In this document: positions 63,101-64,000 of the stretch, piece by piece
How the letters are laid out: each line of letters starts with the position of its first letter
How positions within the stretch are numbered: the stretch's first letter is position 1
From: Pseudoalteromonas prydzensis
GTDB lineage: Bacteria > Pseudomonadota > Gammaproteobacteria > Enterobacterales > Alteromonadaceae
DNA length: 64,000 nt
NCBI RefSeq assembly: GCF_011050055.1
Contig: NZ_DRGM01000082.1
Location: forward strand, 17,458-81,457
Reading direction: 5' to 3'
The notes under the pieces: model-generated
Database searches by the model: none
Told to the model about the DNA's origin: nothing
What the model saw: only the letters and a program-made list of their open reading frames with translations
Position numbers and translations under genes: made by a program

Positions 63101-64000
63101 ACTACTCAGCCAAATGATGATAGCGATGCCATCAATAAGGTTGAAAGCAACCAGTCAGCTAACATACCTAGTGAAATTCATAGTGAGTATAAAGAGTTAG
63201 CATCGAATAGTGATGAGGCTGATACAACTTCAAGTGATTTAACTGATAATGATGCTGTTATTACTGGCACTACAGACGCAGACCGTTTAACCCACTTTGG
63301 TGACAGCGACTTTTACTACGACGAATTTGGTAATCAAATACGTGAAACCGGCAAAGGCATAAAAACCCGCCGTGAATACAATGCATTTAATCAATTAAGC
63401 TGTTTTAACAACAACGGCACGCTCACTCAATACGACTACGACCCACTCGGGCGTCGTATCGCTAAGCACACTGAGCAGGGCAAAATTGACTACATTTGGG
63501 ATAACGACCAGCTAATCGGCGAATACCAACACGGTGAATATACCTGGTATATCAACCTGCCAAATCAATTTCACCCAGTCGCGCTAATTAAAAAAGGTGA
63601 GGTGTATTACTACCACCTAGACCAGCTTAATACTCCTCGTTTTGTGACTAACAGCAAAGCAGAAGTCGTGTGGGAAAACCAAGCCGATGTGTATGGTTAT
63701 GAAGAGTCAGAGGTAAACAATACAAATAGTTTCACTCAGCCAATCCGTTTTCAGGGTCAATATTTAGATGAAGAGAGCGGCCTACATTACAACCGCTACC
63801 GTTACTACAGCCCTAAACAGCAAAGGTTTATAAACCAAGATCCGATAGGCTTAGTGGGTGGGATAAACCACTATCAATATGCACCAAATCCGGTCAATTG
63901 GGTGGACCCGTTTGGGTTGAGTTGTAAAGAGGGTCAGAAGAAAAATGTATTTGCAGGACATGGTTCGATAGATGTTACTAAGCCTGCGACTGTTCCGATG
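60155..64000 (+). CDS. RHS-repeat T6SS effector (3' partial)
   Basis: At least 1282 residues, open at the window edge. The N-terminal ~105 residues are non-PAAR (MQSNIVVLQGASYPVCFVAG); then a Lys/Ala/Ser linker (about 108-150). The RHS cage follows from about 190, with dozens of YD-type repeats (YDNLGRVNATIN, YDDAGRLIS, YDPLGRRIAKH), closing with RYRYYSPKQQRFINQDPIGL and DPFGL about 20 residues later, the usual self-cleavage site. Only about 27 residues of the C-terminal domain are present (NVFAGHGSIDVTKP...). The start overlaps the previous gene by 11 bases. An immunity gene would lie downstream, outside the window. Confidence 0.95.
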   Translation, partial: MQSNIVVLQGASYPVCFVAGKGAVPPGYFSVTANTQDSAKAQIAQIGGTLTTDVAKRLDLINLLTSAGVHCPRSASAREAASVLSKALISGSVSCYHQKAKAALQVSDNTNSGAAKKSAKKGATKASGKSASQAPVNKAGAASNTAASETPIDQQECRSDPVSMLSGEEILPLIDFTLAGSKQLIWRRLYRSSHADVCSTMGNGWRHDFMVNLTEHYLPPPIVGPKQKGTYWLEYQDEHGAKHRFEKVKPGQSSYQLSSNLALHYQTNGKQVLVTPDDQHLTFKAGENSWLLEKIINEKGQSIQFYYDAKERLNRIEVNKVRGCILSYNQQGLLSKIAPYYTNKNNKQQLLSPLLASYEYDENNNLVLATNQQNEVERYAYNAANLLTKRTRASGFSHHFEWDSYSPNAKCIKQWGDNNTYAYRFEYNPELGETTCIDSHGHQEHFVHNAQGKLVKRTDPNGNTWQYTYNGQGQKIAEIKPDSSQIKYSYTAYGQLESITQPDGSQTHFAYNQLGQRVLTTLPDGQTITRKYSVAGLLQSETFADGRTALYSHDKLGQLTQHVSVTGQITKFVWNEQGELLAKHHNDELVRYSYDNLGRVNATINNAGLLTQYKYNEHGQLAQTIAFDENDPDNKQHQHFSYDDAGRLISSQNSNGDTTEQHFEGLSQPHCVIQPDGSALHLTYDKERNLTAIERSDGHVYRISYDANENPTQVIGFDGTLQQYKYDACNRLTSVTQSDKRHVKIERDKLGRVTAQHASLATDTHIVNNANYYSYTLQGKIARAHNAHSTLKQQFDKGGRLLRAEQVHNQQQAHTLKYTYDEYGRRQSLTLPDASKLNYSYNKFGQLSSIHLQQANSTAVELAELSYDSQGNIQTQRFGNDIILAQQFDVFNRLTQQQLTHPAQALFDTCTYNYDNVNQLIARKEQGVSNHNINFEYNSLGQLIQQNLASSDVETTTQYQWDSFGNPVSQSKIKNNELAEQQTTQPNDDSDAINKVESNQSANIPSEIHSEYKELASNSDEADTTSSDLTDNDAVITGTTDADRLTHFGDSDFYYDEFGNQIRETGKGIKTRREYNAFNQLSCFNNNGTLTQYDYDPLGRRIAKHTEQGKIDYIWDNDQLIGEYQHGEYTWYINLPNQFHPVALIKKGEVYYYHLDQLNTPRFVTNSKAEVVWENQADVYGYEESEVNNTNSFTQPIRFQGQYLDEESGLHYNRYRYYSPKQQRFINQDPIGLVGGINHYQYAPNPVNWVDPFGLSCKEGQKKNVFAGHGSIDVTKPATVPM

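Noticed and set aside
1..64000. CRISPR arrays, tRNA, rRNA, prophage or integrase genes
   Set aside because: Looked for regularly spaced repeats, cloverleaf-like segments and integrase motifs; none seen. The tandem repeats in vgrG and rhs are protein-coding.

Overview
The window looks like chromosome of a marine gammaproteobacterium, most likely Pseudoalteromonas. The reasons are moderate-to-low GC, AT-rich intergenic DNA, an arginine-succinylase gene (astB), DUF4382 and TonB-receptor proteins typical of Alteromonadales, and a gene cluster that matches in content the oxidised-chitin pathway reported from Pseudoalteromonas. That assignment is inference. No rRNA, tRNA, CRISPR array or complete insertion sequence was seen.

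Layout. 1-6.5 kb: the end of a tandem universal stress protein, a PAS-GGDEF cyclase, a LysR/NAD(P)-oxidoreductase divergent pair, a kelch remnant joined to a cysteine-free sirtuin, and an esterase lipoprotein. 6.7-18.7 kb: a TonB-dependent receptor diverging from a tight seven-gene operon. The operon encodes a fold-III PLP enzyme, an RpiR regulator, an N-acyl-D-amino-acid deacylase, a RidA protein, a sodium/solute symporter, a KDG kinase and a GH20 hexosaminidase. Together they fit uptake and breakdown of C1-oxidised chitooligosaccharides: outer-membrane import, periplasmic hydrolysis, import of N-acetylglucosaminic acid, deacetylation, deamination to 2-keto-3-deoxygluconate and phosphorylation to KDPG.

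18.7-31.2 kb: housekeeping and accessory genes. These are an SDR, an mscS gene split by a 265-bp MITE-like element, a DUF4382 lipoprotein, astB, a small HTH protein, a hydrolase, an acyltransferase, an MDR oxidoreductase, the ohrR/ohr pair with palindromic candidate operators, a chemoreceptor and a PEGA lipoprotein.

31.4-64 kb: a complete type VI secretion system. The Ser/Thr kinase (ppkA) diverges from fha-tssJKLM-tagF-pppA-tssABC-tssC2-tagJ-tssEFG-clpV, followed by hcp and vgrG with their own signals. Kinase, phosphatase and FHA protein form the threonine-phosphorylation control module. Downstream of vgrG is a cargo island: a 118-aa unknown, a PAAR tip gene with a 1-base frameshift, a 342-aa unknown, a possible thiolase-fold protein and a large RHS effector that runs off the window just as its C-terminal domain begins.

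The points most worth a second look are the effector island, the frameshifted PAAR, the cysteine-free sirtuin, the structured MITE in mscS, and the GH20 enzyme with an inserted domain.
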